Numbered from the stretch's first letter, positions 7,654 to 17,150 are shown. The stretch: DNA of 64,000 bases from Amarobacillus sp046328225 (GCA_046328225.1 JAXLWZ010000018.1:1-64000); one strand, 5' to 3'. Made by a program: numbers and translations. Notes: generated from the sequence alone by a model not told the origin.

Positions 7654-10203
7654 GTGTCCACGCCCATCCGGCGGCAGTACCTGGAGCTGAAGCAGCGCTT
7701 CCCCGAGACCATCCTCTTCTTCCGCCTCGGCGACTTCTACGAGACGTTCGACGACGACGCGAAGCTGGTGGCGGAGGAGCTGCACATCACGCTGACCTCG
7801 AAGCCGATGGGGAAGGACCTGCGCGTGCCGCTGGCGGGGGTGCCGCACCACAGCATCGATGGGCACATCGCGAAACTGGTGGCGCGCGGCTACCGGGTGG
7901 CGGTCTGCGAACAGCTGGCGGACCCGGCCGAGGTGAAGGGGCTCGTGCCGCGCGATGTTGTCCGCGTGGTGACGGCGGGGACGGTGACGCACGACGCATC
8001 GCTCGACCCGGCGGCGCCGAACTACCTGGCGGCGTATTGCGTGCGGCGCGATGGCGCGGCGGCGGCCCTGGCGGACATCACCACGGGCGAAGTGCGGATG
8101 GCGACGGGGGAGGAAGCGCTCCTGGAGCTGCTGCGAAGCGCGCCGGCGGAGCTGCTCTGCGAGGACGGCGAAGCACCGCCGGGCATCGCCGCGACGATGC
8201 GCGCGCGCCCGGCGCTGAGCGACCTCGCGGTGGAGACGGAGCTCGCGCGGCAGTTCGGCGACCAGGCACGGGCGGCGCTGGTGGGCACGGCGGCGGAAGC
8301 GGCCGCGCTGGCGCACGTGCTTTCGTACCTGCGCGAGACCTACGCGGCGGCGCTCGGGGCGTTGCAGCGCGTGCGCACGCTCGCGCCGGGTGGCGTGCTC
8401 ACGGTCGACCAGCGGACGCTTCGAAACCTGGATGTGCTCGATGGCCCGGGCCGGCAGTCGTTGTTCGCGGTGCTGAACGGAACGCGCACGGCGATGGGCG
8501 CGCGCCTATTGCGGGCGTGGCTCACGCGGCCGCTGCGGGACCGCGAGGAGCTGGCGCGGCGGCACGATGCGCTCGCGTGGGCTGCGGCGCACCCCATCGA
8601 GCGGGAACAGTGCCAGGCCGTGCTGCGCGGCATCCCGGATATCGGGCGGCTCGCGGGCAAGGTGGGCGCGCGGTCGGCGGGGCCGCGGGATGTGCATGCG
8701 TTGCGGCTGGGGCTGCGCGGCGTGCTCGACCTCGGTGCGGTGCTCGCGCGCGGGGAGCCGCCGGAGCTGCTGAAGGAGGCGCTCTCGGGGCTGGCGGCCG
8801 CGGCCGATGCGCTGTTGACGATCGATGGCGCGCTCGATGAGGACCCGCCGGCCGTGTTCGACGAAGGCGGCGTCATCCGCCCGGGTTTCGGGCCAGAGAT
8901 CGATTCGCTGCGGACGCTGGCGCGCGATGCCCGGGGCTTTCTGCTCGCGCTCGAACGGAGCGAACGGGAGCGGACGGGCATCCGTTCGCTGAAGGTCGGG
9001 CACAACCGGGTGTTCGGGTACTACATCGAGGTCTCGGCGGCGAACGCGGCGGCGGTGCCGGCGGACTACCAGCGGCGCCAGACGCTCGTCGGGGCCGAGC
9101 GGTACGTGACGGAGGAGCTGAAGGAGCACGAATCGCGGCTGGCGGGCGCTCGTGATCGGCTGGTCGAGCTGGAAAAGCAGGCGTTCGCGCAGCTGGTGGA
9201 ATCGCTGGCGGCGAACCTGGCGCAGCTGCAGGCGGTGGCCGATGGGGTCGCGAACGCGGACCTCGCGCTCGCACTGGGGGGCCTGGCCTCGGAGCGAGGG
9301 TACGTGCGCCCGGTGTTCGTGGAGGACGGCGCGGCGGTGCGCATCACCGGGGGCCGGCACCCGGTGGTGGAGCAGGCGCTCGGGCCGGGGCGCTTCGTGC
9401 CGAACGACTGCGTGCTCGACCAGGAGTGCCAGGTGATGCTGCTGACGGGCCCGAACATGGCGGGCAAGTCGACGTTCCTGCGGCAGGTGGCGCTCATCGT
9501 GCTGATGGCGCAGGCGGGATGCTTCGTGCCGGCGGCGAGCGCGGAGCTGCCGCTGTTCGACCGCATCTTCACGCGCATCGGCGCGCAGGACGACCTGGCC
9601 GCGGGGCAATCGACGTTCATGGTCGAGATGGTGGAGACGGCGCAAATCCTCCACCAGGCGACGCCGCGGTCGCTGGTGGTGTTGGATGAAGTGGGCCGGG
9701 GGACGAGCACGTTCGATGGCATGGCGATCGCGCGGGCGGTGGTGGAGTTCCTGCACAACCGCAAGGAGGTGGCGGCGCGGACGCTGTTCGCGACGCACTA
9801 CCACGAGTTGACGGCGCTGGCGGAGGTGCTGCCGCGGGTGTGGAACGCGCACGTGGCGGTGCGCGACGACGGTGGCGAGGTGGTCTTCGAACACCGCATC
9901 GTGCCGGGGCCGAGCGACCGCTCGTACGGCATCCACGTGGCGCGGCTGGCGGGGCTTCCGGGCGCGGTGGTGACCCGCGCGGAGCACCTCCTGGCCGAGC
10001 TCGAAGCGGGGCGCGACGGACGGCCCACGGTGGCGGCGGCCCTGCCCGGGGCGCCCGCGTTCCAGGCATCGTTCCTGGCGGGGCCTTCGCCGATGGAGGA
10101 GGCGGTACGCAAGCTGGACCCGGACGGCATGACGCCGATCGAGGCGATCCAGGCGCTGTATGAGCTGCGGGCGTTGCTGGGGCAGGGAGCGCCGCAGCGG
10201 TGA
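7654..10203 (+). CDS. mutS: DNA mismatch repair protein MutS
   Basis: ATPase of 849 aa that recognises mismatches and small loops and recruits MutL. The N-terminal mismatch-binding domain has the Phe-X-Glu motif within GDFYETF and the conserved PLAGVPHHS segment. The C-terminal ATPase has Walker A GPNMAGKST, the ABC-like signature region, and DEVGRGTSTFDG with the FATHYHEL segment, all intact. The GTG at 7654 is chosen because the homology begins with STPIRRQYLELK immediately after it; the frame is open upstream but contains a terminator and the -10 box. The stop overlaps the mutL start by 4 bp (GTGA), so the two are translationally coupled. Confidence 0.98.
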   Translation: MSTPIRRQYLELKQRFPETILFFRLGDFYETFDDDAKLVAEELHITLTSKPMGKDLRVPLAGVPHHSIDGHIAKLVARGYRVAVCEQLADPAEVKGLVPRDVVRVVTAGTVTHDASLDPAAPNYLAAYCVRRDGAAAALADITTGEVRMATGEEALLELLRSAPAELLCEDGEAPPGIAATMRARPALSDLAVETELARQFGDQARAALVGTAAEAAALAHVLSYLRETYAAALGALQRVRTLAPGGVLTVDQRTLRNLDVLDGPGRQSLFAVLNGTRTAMGARLLRAWLTRPLRDREELARRHDALAWAAAHPIEREQCQAVLRGIPDIGRLAGKVGARSAGPRDVHALRLGLRGVLDLGAVLARGEPPELLKEALSGLAAAADALLTIDGALDEDPPAVFDEGGVIRPGFGPEIDSLRTLARDARGFLLALERSERERTGIRSLKVGHNRVFGYYIEVSAANAAAVPADYQRRQTLVGAERYVTEELKEHESRLAGARDRLVELEKQAFAQLVESLAANLAQLQAVADGVANADLALALGGLASERGYVRPVFVEDGAAVRITGGRHPVVEQALGPGRFVPNDCVLDQECQVMLLTGPNMAGKSTFLRQVALIVLMAQAGCFVPAASAELPLFDRIFTRIGAQDDLAAGQSTFMVEMVETAQILHQATPRSLVVLDEVGRGTSTFDGMAIARAVVEFLHNRKEVAARTLFATHYHELTALAEVLPRVWNAHVAVRDDGGEVVFEHRIVPGPSDRSYGIHVARLAGLPGAVVTRAEHLLAELEAGRDGRPTVAAALPGAPAFQASFLAGPSPMEEAVRKLDPDGMTPIEAIQALYELRALLGQGAPQR

Positions 10204-11999
10204 GCGGCGAACCGCAGGCGGCGCCGGCGTCCATCCGCGTGCTCGCGCCGGAGGTGGCGGCGCGCATCGCCGCGGGCGAGGTGATCGAACGGCCGGTGAG
10301 CGTGGTGCGCGAGCTGCTCGATAACGCCATCGACGCGGGGGCGCGGCGGATCGCGATCGAGGTCGAGGACGGCGGCATCGGGCTCATCCGGGTGACGGAC
10401 GACGGCCGGGGGATCGTCCCGGACCAGGTCGAGATCGCCTTCGAGCGGCACGCGACGAGCAAGATCGGAAGCCTTGGAGACCTTGGTTCGGTGCGCACGT
10501 TGGGGTTTCGCGGCGAGGCGCTGCCCTCCATCGCCGCGGCCGCCGATGTGGAGCTGGTGACGCGCGCGGCGAGCGAGCCGGTGGGCGTTGCGGTGACGCT
10601 GGTCGATGCGCGAGTGGCACGGCGGGCCGCGAAACCGGCACCCGTGGGGACGAGTTTCGCGGTGCGCGAGCTGTTCGCGCGGCTGCCGGCGCGGCGCAAG
10701 TTCCTGGGGTCGGGGCCGGCCGAGACGCGGCAGGTGACGGTGCTCGTTTCGCACTACGCGCTGGCCTACCCGGGGATCGCGTTCGCGCTGGTGGCGAACG
10801 GGCGGCGGGCGCTCGCGACGGCGGGCGATGGCGACCTGCGGCACGCCTTCGCGGCGGTGTACGGCGCGGAGACCGGAGCGAGCATGCTCGCGGTGGACCA
10901 CGAGGAGGAGGGCGTGCGCGTGACCGGGCTCGCGGGGCCGCCGGCGCTGAACCGCGGCAACCGGGCGGCGATCTCGGTGTTCGTGAACGGGCGCTGGGTG
11001 CAGAGCCGGCCGCTGACGTTCGCGATCGTCGATGCGTATCAATCGCAGCTGCCGGTGGGGCGCCACCCGATGGCGGCGTTGCGCGTGGACCTGCCGTCGA
11101 GCGAAGTCGATGTGAACGTGCACCCGGCGAAAGCGGAGGTTCGCTTCCGGGACGAACGGGCGGTGGCGCGGGCGGTGCGGCACGCCGTCGGGGGGGCGCT
11201 GGAGGGCGCGCGGCCGGTGGCGTGGGGGTGGGATGCGGCGCCCGCGGCAGAAGGCGATGCGCCGGGGACGTTCGCGCGGCCGGTGATGGGCGCGACGCTG
11301 CGGCAGCGGCTGGAGGCGCCGGCACCGGAGGCGCTGCGTGGGCCCGAGCCGGTGCAGCCGCGGCTGGCTTGGGCGCCACCGGGGGAGGAGCCGCCACGGA
11401 CGCCTTCGCTACCGCTGACCCAGCGGGAAGTGCTGCCGCTGCTGCGCGTGGTCGGGCAGATGAACGCGACGTACGTGGTCTGTGAAGGGCCGGACGGGAT
11501 GTACCTGCTGGACCAGCACGCGGCGCACGAGCGCGTGAACTACGACCGCATCGTGCGCCGGGAGCTGACGGCGGGGGCGAGCCAGCCGCTGCTCGAGCCC
11601 GTGCTGGCGGAACTGGACGCGGTGATGGCGGGCGTGCTCGCGGAGAACCTCGGCCATTTGGAGGCGCTCGGGCTGACGGTGGAACCGTTCGGGGATGGGG
11701 CGTGCCTGGTGCGGGCCGTGCCGGCGGGCATCGGCGGGGGCGATGTGGCCACGGCGCTGCGGGCGCTGCTGGAGCAGATCGCGCAGGAGCGGCGCGTGGC
11801 CGACCCCTTCGGGCGGGCGGCGGCGACGGTGGCGTGCCATGCGAGCGTGCGCGCGGGGATGGCGCTTTCGATGGAGGAGATGCGGCGGCTGGTGGAGGAT
11901 TTGGAGCGCACGCCGAACCCGCGAACGTGCCCGCACGGGCGGCCGACACTCATCCACCTGGGCACGGAGGCGATCGAGCGGCAGTTCGGACGGCGCTGA
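10200..11999 (+). CDS. mutL: DNA mismatch repair endonuclease MutL
   Basis: Protein of 599 aa acting with MutS in mismatch repair. The N-terminal GHKL ATPase has EVIERPVSVVRELLDNAIDA, DDGRGI and GFRGEALPSI motifs. The C-terminal dimerisation and nuclease domain has DQHAAHERVNYD, the metal-binding motif that is normally DQHA(X)2E(X)4E; here the last Glu is Asp. ACHASVRAG and CPHGRP further on match the other nuclease motifs, so this is the nicking type found in organisms without MutH. The domains are joined by a Pro/Ala/Arg-rich linker. GTG start inside the mutS stop codon. Confidence 0.97.
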   Translation: MSGEPQAAPASIRVLAPEVAARIAAGEVIERPVSVVRELLDNAIDAGARRIAIEVEDGGIGLIRVTDDGRGIVPDQVEIAFERHATSKIGSLGDLGSVRTLGFRGEALPSIAAAADVELVTRAASEPVGVAVTLVDARVARRAAKPAPVGTSFAVRELFARLPARRKFLGSGPAETRQVTVLVSHYALAYPGIAFALVANGRRALATAGDGDLRHAFAAVYGAETGASMLAVDHEEEGVRVTGLAGPPALNRGNRAAISVFVNGRWVQSRPLTFAIVDAYQSQLPVGRHPMAALRVDLPSSEVDVNVHPAKAEVRFRDERAVARAVRHAVGGALEGARPVAWGWDAAPAAEGDAPGTFARPVMGATLRQRLEAPAPEALRGPEPVQPRLAWAPPGEEPPRTPSLPLTQREVLPLLRVVGQMNATYVVCEGPDGMYLLDQHAAHERVNYDRIVRRELTAGASQPLLEPVLAELDAVMAGVLAENLGHLEALGLTVEPFGDGACLVRAVPAGIGGGDVATALRALLEQIAQERRVADPFGRAAATVACHASVRAGMALSMEEMRRLVEDLERTPNPRTCPHGRPTLIHLGTEAIERQFGRR

Positions 12000-12013
12000 A
12001 CGGGGACGGGCCG

Positions 12014-12046
12014 AAGGGCTCGCCGGGGGTCCCCCGGGTGGCCCTT
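12014..12046 (+). terminator. Terminator hairpin after mutL
   Basis: Outer stem AAGGGC/GCCCTT and inner stem CCGGGGG/CCCCCGG separated by a 3-base internal loop, 14 bp after the mutL stop; a short T-run follows the outer arm. Confidence 0.6.
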
Positions 12047-12145
12047 TGCAGGGTAGTTAGGCGAGCCCAACGTGAGCGTGATACACAAGACAGGAACGCC
12101 CGCGGGGCCCGCGCAAGGCCGTGCGGCATTGGAGGATCTCCCGGC

Positions 12146-13060
12146 ATGGCTGCACCGACTTCGATCAACGGCACGTCCATCGCCACCGACGACATCCCGG
12201 ATGTGGCGACGCGGCTGGGGCTGACGCCGGACGAGCTGAAGCGCCTGAATTCGGCGGCGGACCTCATCAAGCTGCTCGCGGAACGGAACGTGAAGGTGCG
12301 CAGCGTGATGGACACGCTTCGCTACGAAGAGGAGCTGGAGACGCTGCAGGTGGAGTTGGTGCACCTGCAGCGCTGGATCCAGGCGCACCAGCTGCGGGTG
12401 GCGATCCTGTTCGAAGGCCGCGACGCGGCGGGCAAGGGCGGCACCATCCGGCGCTTCACCGAGCATCTCAACCCGCGGGCCATGCGCGTGGTCGCGCTCC
12501 CCAAGCCGACGGAGGAGGAGCGCGGGCAGTGGTACTTCCAGCGCTACATCCGCCAGCTGCCGAACCCGGGGGAGATCGTGTTCTTCGACCGCAGCTGGTA
12601 CAACCGCGCGGTGGTGGAGCCGGTGAACGGCTTCTGTGGGCAGCCGGAATACGACCGCTTCATGCAGCAGGTGACGGAGTACGAGCACATGCTGTACGAG
12701 GACGGGGTGACGGTGATCAAGTTCTGGTTCTCGATTTCGCGGGAGGAGCAGCTGCGGCGGTTCGAATCGCGCCGCAGGAACCCGCTGAAGCAGTGGAAGC
12801 TGAGCCCGGTGGATGAGAAGGCGCAGGAGCTCTGGGACACGTACACCTGGTACAAGGAGCAGATGTTCAGCCGCACGCACACGTCGTTCGCGCCGTGGAT
12901 CATCGTGCGGGCGGACAACAAGCGGGTGGCTCGGCTGGAGAGCATGCGCTACGCGCTGAACGTGCTGCCCTACGAGGGGAAGGCGCAGGCGGGGGTGCGG
13001 CTGGCGCCGGACCCGAACGTGATCAGCCGCTTCCACCGGGGGATCATCAAGATCGATTAG
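12146..13060 (+). CDS. ppk2: Polyphosphate kinase 2 (PPK2), class I type
   Basis: Cytoplasmic kinase of 304 aa that transfers phosphate between polyphosphate and nucleoside diphosphates, favouring GTP/ATP formation from polyphosphate in this family. A ~50-residue N-terminal extension precedes the single PPK2 domain. Visible motifs are Walker A GRDAAGKGG (about residue 93), FFDRSWYNRAVVEP (Walker B and lid Arg) and KFWFSISREEQLRRF. One domain and the complete motifs indicate a class I-like enzyme. The ATG is preceded by GGAGGATC. It lies downstream of mutL but is separated by a terminator, so it is probably its own transcription unit. Confidence 0.95.
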   Translation: MAAPTSINGTSIATDDIPDVATRLGLTPDELKRLNSAADLIKLLAERNVKVRSVMDTLRYEEELETLQVELVHLQRWIQAHQLRVAILFEGRDAAGKGGTIRRFTEHLNPRAMRVVALPKPTEEERGQWYFQRYIRQLPNPGEIVFFDRSWYNRAVVEPVNGFCGQPEYDRFMQQVTEYEHMLYEDGVTVIKFWFSISREEQLRRFESRRRNPLKQWKLSPVDEKAQELWDTYTWYKEQMFSRTHTSFAPWIIVRADNKRVARLESMRYALNVLPYEGKAQAGVRLAPDPNVISRFHRGIIKID

Positions 13061-13062
13061 TG

Positions 13063-13093
13063 AGCGCCCGGAAAGCGGCTGAATCCGGGCGCT
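13063..13093 (+). terminator. Terminator hairpin after ppk2
   Basis: AGCGCCCGGA and its exact complement form a 10-bp stem with an 11-base loop, starting 2 bp after the stop codon and followed by TT. Confidence 0.65.
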
Positions 13094-13218
13094 TTCCGGG
13101 GACGGCCCATGGCTCGCAGAAGCGCATAGATTGCGTAAACGCCGCTGCACGCGTGGTACAACCGGCTACGAGCCGGGGTGCGGGGGCGCGCCGGGTACAC
13201 CTGGGGTTGTGGGGACAG

Positions 13219-13644
13219 ATGGCGACGATCCGGAGAACCCTCCTCATCGAGGCGCCGGTGGGCGGTGTGTACACGCTGGCACGTTCGTTCGAGCAGTTGC
13301 CCGCGTTCGTGCCCGGAGTGGTGGCGGCAACGGGCGATGCCATGGAGGCGCGCATCCCCGCGGGCGGGAGGACGCTCGCCTGCCGCTTCCTGCTCGAGGA
13401 GGCGGTCGAGGGTGCGTCGTTGCGTTTCGCCACGGAAGGCGAGGCGCCCGAACGGATCGAGGCGACCTTCGTACCCGTGCTGGGCGATGCCACCTGGTCG
13501 ACGTGGACGCTGGAGTTCCCGTGCCTGGACGCGAAGGAGGCGGCGCCCGTGCAGGCGGCGATCGCGCGGGCCGTCTCGGACGCGCTCACGGCGTTCCGGG
13601 ACGAGGCGGAGCGGCGGGCGCACGCGGCGCGCGGCGAGGCCTGA
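13219..13644 (+). CDS. SRPBCC-fold small-molecule-binding protein
   Basis: Protein of 141 aa. The sequence pattern (TLLIEAPVGGVYTLARSFEQLPAFVPGVV, then alternating strands, then a long C-terminal helix from about residue 100) is that of the START/SRPBCC superfamily, which includes polyketide cyclase-like and lipid-binding proteins with an internal ligand cavity. No catalytic residues can be assigned. The ATG follows GGGGACAG. The gene runs tail-to-tail with the LOG-family gene, with only 3 bp between stops. Confidence 0.72.
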   Translation: MATIRRTLLIEAPVGGVYTLARSFEQLPAFVPGVVAATGDAMEARIPAGGRTLACRFLLEEAVEGASLRFATEGEAPERIEATFVPVLGDATWSTWTLEFPCLDAKEAAPVQAAIARAVSDALTAFRDEAERRAHAARGEA

Positions 13645-13647
13645 ACG

Positions 13648-14418
13648 CTATTCGAAGAGCCAGCGGCGCTTGCGCGGCATCGCGCCGTACTTCAGCCCGA
13701 ACGATTTGAGGGCGACGGAGCGGATGTGCTCGACGGCTTCCTCGGGGGAATCGGTGACGAAGAGGCGGTCGACGTCGATCTGATCGATGGTTTTCGATGC
13801 AACGAGTGTTTCGCGCATGAAGGCGAGGAAGGGCTCCCAGAAGGAGCGGCCCATGAGGACGATGGGGAACTCCTTGATCTTGCCGGTCTGGATGAGGGTG
13901 GCGGTTTCGAAGATCTCGTCGAAGGTGCCGAGGCCGCCGGGGAGGACGACGAAGCCGAAGCTGTACTTCACGAGCATGACCTTGCGGATGAAGAAGTAGC
14001 GGAAGGTGACGACGCGGTCGAGGTAGGGGTTCGGGGCTTGTTCGTGGGGGAGGAGGATGTTGCAGCCGACGGAGGCGCCGCCGGCCTCCTTCGCGCCGCG
14101 GTTGGCGGCTTCCATGATGCCCGGGCCGCCGCCCGTCATGACGGCGAAGCCGGCGCGCGCGAGCCCGGCGCCGGCATCGCGGGCCATGCCGTAATAGGGG
14201 CTCCCTTCGGTGAGGCGGGCCGAGCCGAAGACGGTGACGGCGGGCCCGAGAAAGTGCAGGGCGCGGAGGCCGCGGAAGTATTCGGAGAAGACGCGGAAGG
14301 TGTGGCGGAGTTCGAAGCCGCGGCCCTGGGGACCGTGCAGGTACTTCTGCTCTTCGCGCCCGCGCGCGGGTGATTCGGCCGGGGTGGTGGTGACCGGCGC
14401 CGTTTGCTGCATCGCCAT
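13648..14418 (-). CDS. LOG family protein (TIGR00730 Rossmann fold)
   Basis: Protein of 256 aa. Family hallmarks are GGGPGIMEAANRGAKEAGG and PGGLGTFDEIFE, the PGGxGTxxE nucleotide-binding and catalytic motif of cytokinin riboside 5'-monophosphate phosphoribohydrolases, so hydrolysis of nucleoside monophosphates at the N-glycosidic bond is the likely activity. The FGSAR motif near the N-terminus is also typical. The start at 14418 is chosen because a TACACT -10 box ends 6 bp before it; GTG/ATG codons further upstream lie in or before that box. The ~35 N-terminal residues are low-complexity. Confidence 0.88.
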   Translation of the reverse strand: MAMQQTAPVTTTPAESPARGREEQKYLHGPQGRGFELRHTFRVFSEYFRGLRALHFLGPAVTVFGSARLTEGSPYYGMARDAGAGLARAGFAVMTGGGPGIMEAANRGAKEAGGASVGCNILLPHEQAPNPYLDRVVTFRYFFIRKVMLVKYSFGFVVLPGGLGTFDEIFETATLIQTGKIKEFPIVLMGRSFWEPFLAFMRETLVASKTIDQIDVDRLFVTDSPEEAVEHIRSVALKSFGLKYGAMPRKRRWLFE

Positions 14419-14424
14419 GGGCGG

Positions 14425-14430
14425 AGTGTA
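14425..14430 (-). promoter_or_regulatory. -10 box directly in front of LOG family gene (leaderless start)
   Basis: On the minus strand TACACT is followed by CCGCCC and then the ATG. There is no ribosome-binding site, so the mRNA probably begins at the start codon. Confidence 0.5.
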
Positions 14431-14497
14431 GGCAACGACGGCCGAAGGGGGCATCGGGGGGCGCCCGCGGGCGGCTGGACTCTTCCCCTCGCGCCCG

Positions 14498-14503
14498 TAC
14501 CAT
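14498..14503 (+). promoter_or_regulatory. -10 box of methyltransferase-plsX operon
   Basis: TACCAT ends 9 bp before the ATG at 14513, giving a leader of only a few bases. It is divergent from the LOG gene promoter, 68 bp away. Confidence 0.42.
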
Positions 14504-14512
14504 CGCCAAGCG

Positions 14513-15277
14513 ATGCCGGACCCCTACGAAATCGACGCGCGCTACTACGACCTTATCCACGATGGCCACGACGCGGATGTCGGGCTATGGCAGTCGTTCG
14601 CGCTGCGCACCAGCCGCCCGGTGCTGGAGGTGGGGTGCGGGAGCGGACGCGTCGCGGTGGAGCTGGCGGCCGCCGGCGCGGACGTGGTGGGGATCGACCC
14701 CTCGGCGGCGATGCTGGCGCTCGCGGGGGAGCGGGCGGCCGGGGCCGGGGTGCGGCTGGAGCTGCGCGAAGCGGGGTTGCCGGGAGCAGCCCTGGAGCCC
14801 GAGCGGTACGGGTTCGTGCTGGTGCCGCAGGATGTGTTCCTGCACCTTGAAGATGGCGAGGCGCAGATGGCCGCGCTGCGGGAGCTGGCCGCCGCGATGG
14901 CCTTCGATGCCGTGCTCGTTATCGACCTGCCCGGGCCGGCCCAGTGGCTCGACCCCGCGAGCGACGGCCAGCCGGTGCTCGCCTGGCATGGGGAGGCGGC
15001 GGAGGGGACGCCGCTGGACGTGTGGCATGTGAAGGAGGACGACCTCGCGGACCAGACGCGCTGGCTGCGCGTGACCTACGAGACCGTGGCCGAGGACGGC
15101 ACGGTGCGGCGGCAATCGACCGAGCACTGGCTGCGGTACGTGGGGCGCTTCGAGATCGAATACCTGCTGGATCTGGGCGGTCTCGCGCTCGCCGATGTGT
15201 TCGGCGACTATGACCTCGGCCCGCTGACGAACGCGAGCGAACGGATGATCGTGACGGCCCGGAGGAAGCGAGGATGA
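14513..15277 (+). CDS. Class I SAM-dependent methyltransferase
   Basis: Protein of 254 aa with the methyltransferase fold: motif I VLEVGCGSGRVAVELAAAGA, GIDPS at the end of strand 2 and LVPQDVFLHL as the motif IV region. The N-terminus (YYDLIHDG) resembles small-molecule methyltransferases of the Methyltransf_25 type. The substrate is unknown. Its TGA overlaps the plsX ATG (ATGA), so it heads a two-gene operon with phospholipid synthesis; whether it acts on lipids is only a guess from context. Confidence 0.85.
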   Translation: MPDPYEIDARYYDLIHDGHDADVGLWQSFALRTSRPVLEVGCGSGRVAVELAAAGADVVGIDPSAAMLALAGERAAGAGVRLELREAGLPGAALEPERYGFVLVPQDVFLHLEDGEAQMAALRELAAAMAFDAVLVIDLPGPAQWLDPASDGQPVLAWHGEAAEGTPLDVWHVKEDDLADQTRWLRVTYETVAEDGTVRRQSTEHWLRYVGRFEIEYLLDLGGLALADVFGDYDLGPLTNASERMIVTARRKRG

Positions 15278-16329
15278 CCCCACGGGTGGTGCTGGATGCG
15301 ATGGGCGGCGACCTCGCGCCGCAGGAGATCGTGGCGGGGGCGCTGATGGCGGCGGGCGGGCTGGATGTCGACCTCACGCTCGTGGGGCGGGCGGCGGCGA
15401 TCACGGCGGAGCTGAAAGGCACGACGGGCCTGCGCAGCATCCACGTCGTCGATGCGCCGGACGTCATCGAGATGGACGAACACGCCACGGACTCGGTGCG
15501 GGCGAAGCCGGACGCCTCCATCAATGTCGGGCTGCGCATGGTGAAGAGCGGCGCGGCGGATGCGTTCGTCACAGCCGGGAACACGGGCGCGACGATGGCG
15601 GCGGCGCTGCTCACGCTCGGGCGGGTGCGCGGCATCGGGCGGCCGGCGCTGGCGACGGTGTTCCCGACGCAGGAGGACGGCCAGACGATCTTCCTCGACG
15701 TGGGGGCGAACGCGGACTGCCGGCCGATTCACCTGCTGCAGTTCGGGTTCATGGGCTCGGCCTACATGGAGCGGATGTTCGGGGTCGCGCGGCCGCGGGT
15801 GGCGCTGCTCTCTATCGGGGAGGAGGCCTCGAAGGGGAACCAGCTCGTGCTCGAAGTGCACCAGCTGCTGAAGAAGAGCCGCCTGAACTTCGTGGGCAAC
15901 ATCGAGGGGAAGGACATCAGCCGGGGCCACGCGGACGTGGTGGTGATGGACGGCTTCACGGGGAACGTGGTGCTGAAGACGGTCGAGGGGATGGCCGACC
16001 TGCTCTTCGGCGAGGTGCGGCGAGCGGTGGAGCTGACGCCGTGGAATCGCGCGGCCGGGCTCGTGCTCTATTCGGAGCTGCGCAAGACGAAACGGCGGCT
16101 GGATTACGCCGAATATGGCGGCGCCCAGCTGCTCGGCGTCGATGGCGTGACCGTGATCGCGCATGGACGGTCAAATGCGCGGGCGGTGTTCAGCGCCGTG
16201 CGGGCGGCGCGCGACGCCGTCCAGAACGGGGTCATGGACGTGATCCGCGAGGTGGCGGCCGAGATCCCGGCGAAGGCCGCGCGCGAGGGCACGGCGGCGG
16301 TTTCGGCCCCGGACGACGACGAGGAGTAG
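15274..16329 (+). CDS. plsX: Phosphate acyltransferase PlsX
   Basis: Enzyme of 351 aa that converts acyl-ACP and phosphate to acyl-phosphate, the first step in the PlsX/PlsY route to phosphatidic acid. Seen: VVLDAMGGDLAPQEIVAGA at the start, SGAADAFVTAGNTGATMAA, DVGANADCRP and FTGNVVLKTVEG, which are the family's conserved blocks. Length is normal, with an acidic C-terminal tail ending DDDEE. The start overlaps the methyltransferase stop by 4 bp. Confidence 0.96.
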   Translation: MTPRVVLDAMGGDLAPQEIVAGALMAAGGLDVDLTLVGRAAAITAELKGTTGLRSIHVVDAPDVIEMDEHATDSVRAKPDASINVGLRMVKSGAADAFVTAGNTGATMAAALLTLGRVRGIGRPALATVFPTQEDGQTIFLDVGANADCRPIHLLQFGFMGSAYMERMFGVARPRVALLSIGEEASKGNQLVLEVHQLLKKSRLNFVGNIEGKDISRGHADVVVMDGFTGNVVLKTVEGMADLLFGEVRRAVELTPWNRAAGLVLYSELRKTKRRLDYAEYGGAQLLGVDGVTVIAHGRSNARAVFSAVRAARDAVQNGVMDVIREVAAEIPAKAAREGTAAVSAPDDDEE

Positions 16330-16343
16330 CGCCGCGACGGCCG

Positions 16344-17120
16344 CTATTCGCTGAGGAAGCTATCCACGAGCTCGTTGAAGCGGGCGGCGCGTTCGAAGTA
16401 GACGGAGTGGCCGGCGGCGGGCACGCGGGCGAGGCGCGCGTTGGGGAAGGCCGCGGCGGCAGCTTCGACCACCGGCGGCGGGATGACGATGTCCTCCTCG
16501 CCGGCGATGAAGAGGATGGGGAGCGTCATCTTCGCGGCGTCCTCGGTGGTGGGGGCGGAGGCGCCGCTCATGAGCGCGGAAGCATCGCGCAGGGCACGCG
16601 GCGGGTAGGTCATGCCGGCGACCTGTTCGTAGAGGAAGTGGAGCGCGGGCTGTTCGCGGGCCATGGTCTCGCCGCAGGCGGGGTGGACGCCCTCGGGCGG
16701 GGTGACGCGATCGGCGGGCGGCCAGGGGATGGATGGCCCCTGCAGGCCGCCGTGGGTATCGGCCATGACCAGGCGGTTCACGCGTTCGGGCCAGTGCCAG
16801 GCGACGCCGAGGCAGGACCAGCCGCCCATGGATTGCGCGACGAGGTGGGCGCGTTCGATGCCCAGGGCGTCCATCAGGCAGCGAAGGTCGTCGGGGAGGC
16901 CGCGCCAATCCTTCGGGCGGGCGGTGTCCTTCGAAAAGGCGAAACTGCGATGGTCGAAGGTGACGCAGGTGTAGCGGTCGCGGAAGTGAGGCACCTGCTG
17001 CCACCAGGAGAGGTGGTTGCCGCCAGCCCCGTGGGCGAAGACGATGACGGGCGCGCTGCCGAGGGCGGGGCCGTGGACTTCGTAATAGAGGTCGATGCCG
17101 TTGACGGGGGCGAAGGGCAC
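16344..17120 (-). CDS. Alpha/beta hydrolase
   Basis: Protein of 258 aa. The oxyanion-hole segment is FAHGAGGNHLSW, the nucleophile elbow QSMGGWS with Ser, and the catalytic His is in AAGHSVYF; the acid is probably Asp in GEEDIVIPP. This is a complete single-domain esterase/lyase-type hydrolase whose substrate cannot be told. The GTG at 17120 is chosen for a GAGGAG site about 8 bp upstream; an upstream frame extension would run through the promoter. Confidence 0.88.
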   Translation of the reverse strand: MPFAPVNGIDLYYEVHGPALGSAPVIVFAHGAGGNHLSWWQQVPHFRDRYTCVTFDHRSFAFSKDTARPKDWRGLPDDLRCLMDALGIERAHLVAQSMGGWSCLGVAWHWPERVNRLVMADTHGGLQGPSIPWPPADRVTPPEGVHPACGETMAREQPALHFLYEQVAGMTYPPRALRDASALMSGASAPTTEDAAKMTLPILFIAGEEDIVIPPPVVEAAAAAFPNARLARVPAAGHSVYFERAARFNELVDSFLSE

Positions 17121-17150
17121 GGGATGGCTCCTCGGGCGGGGATGGGGCGG

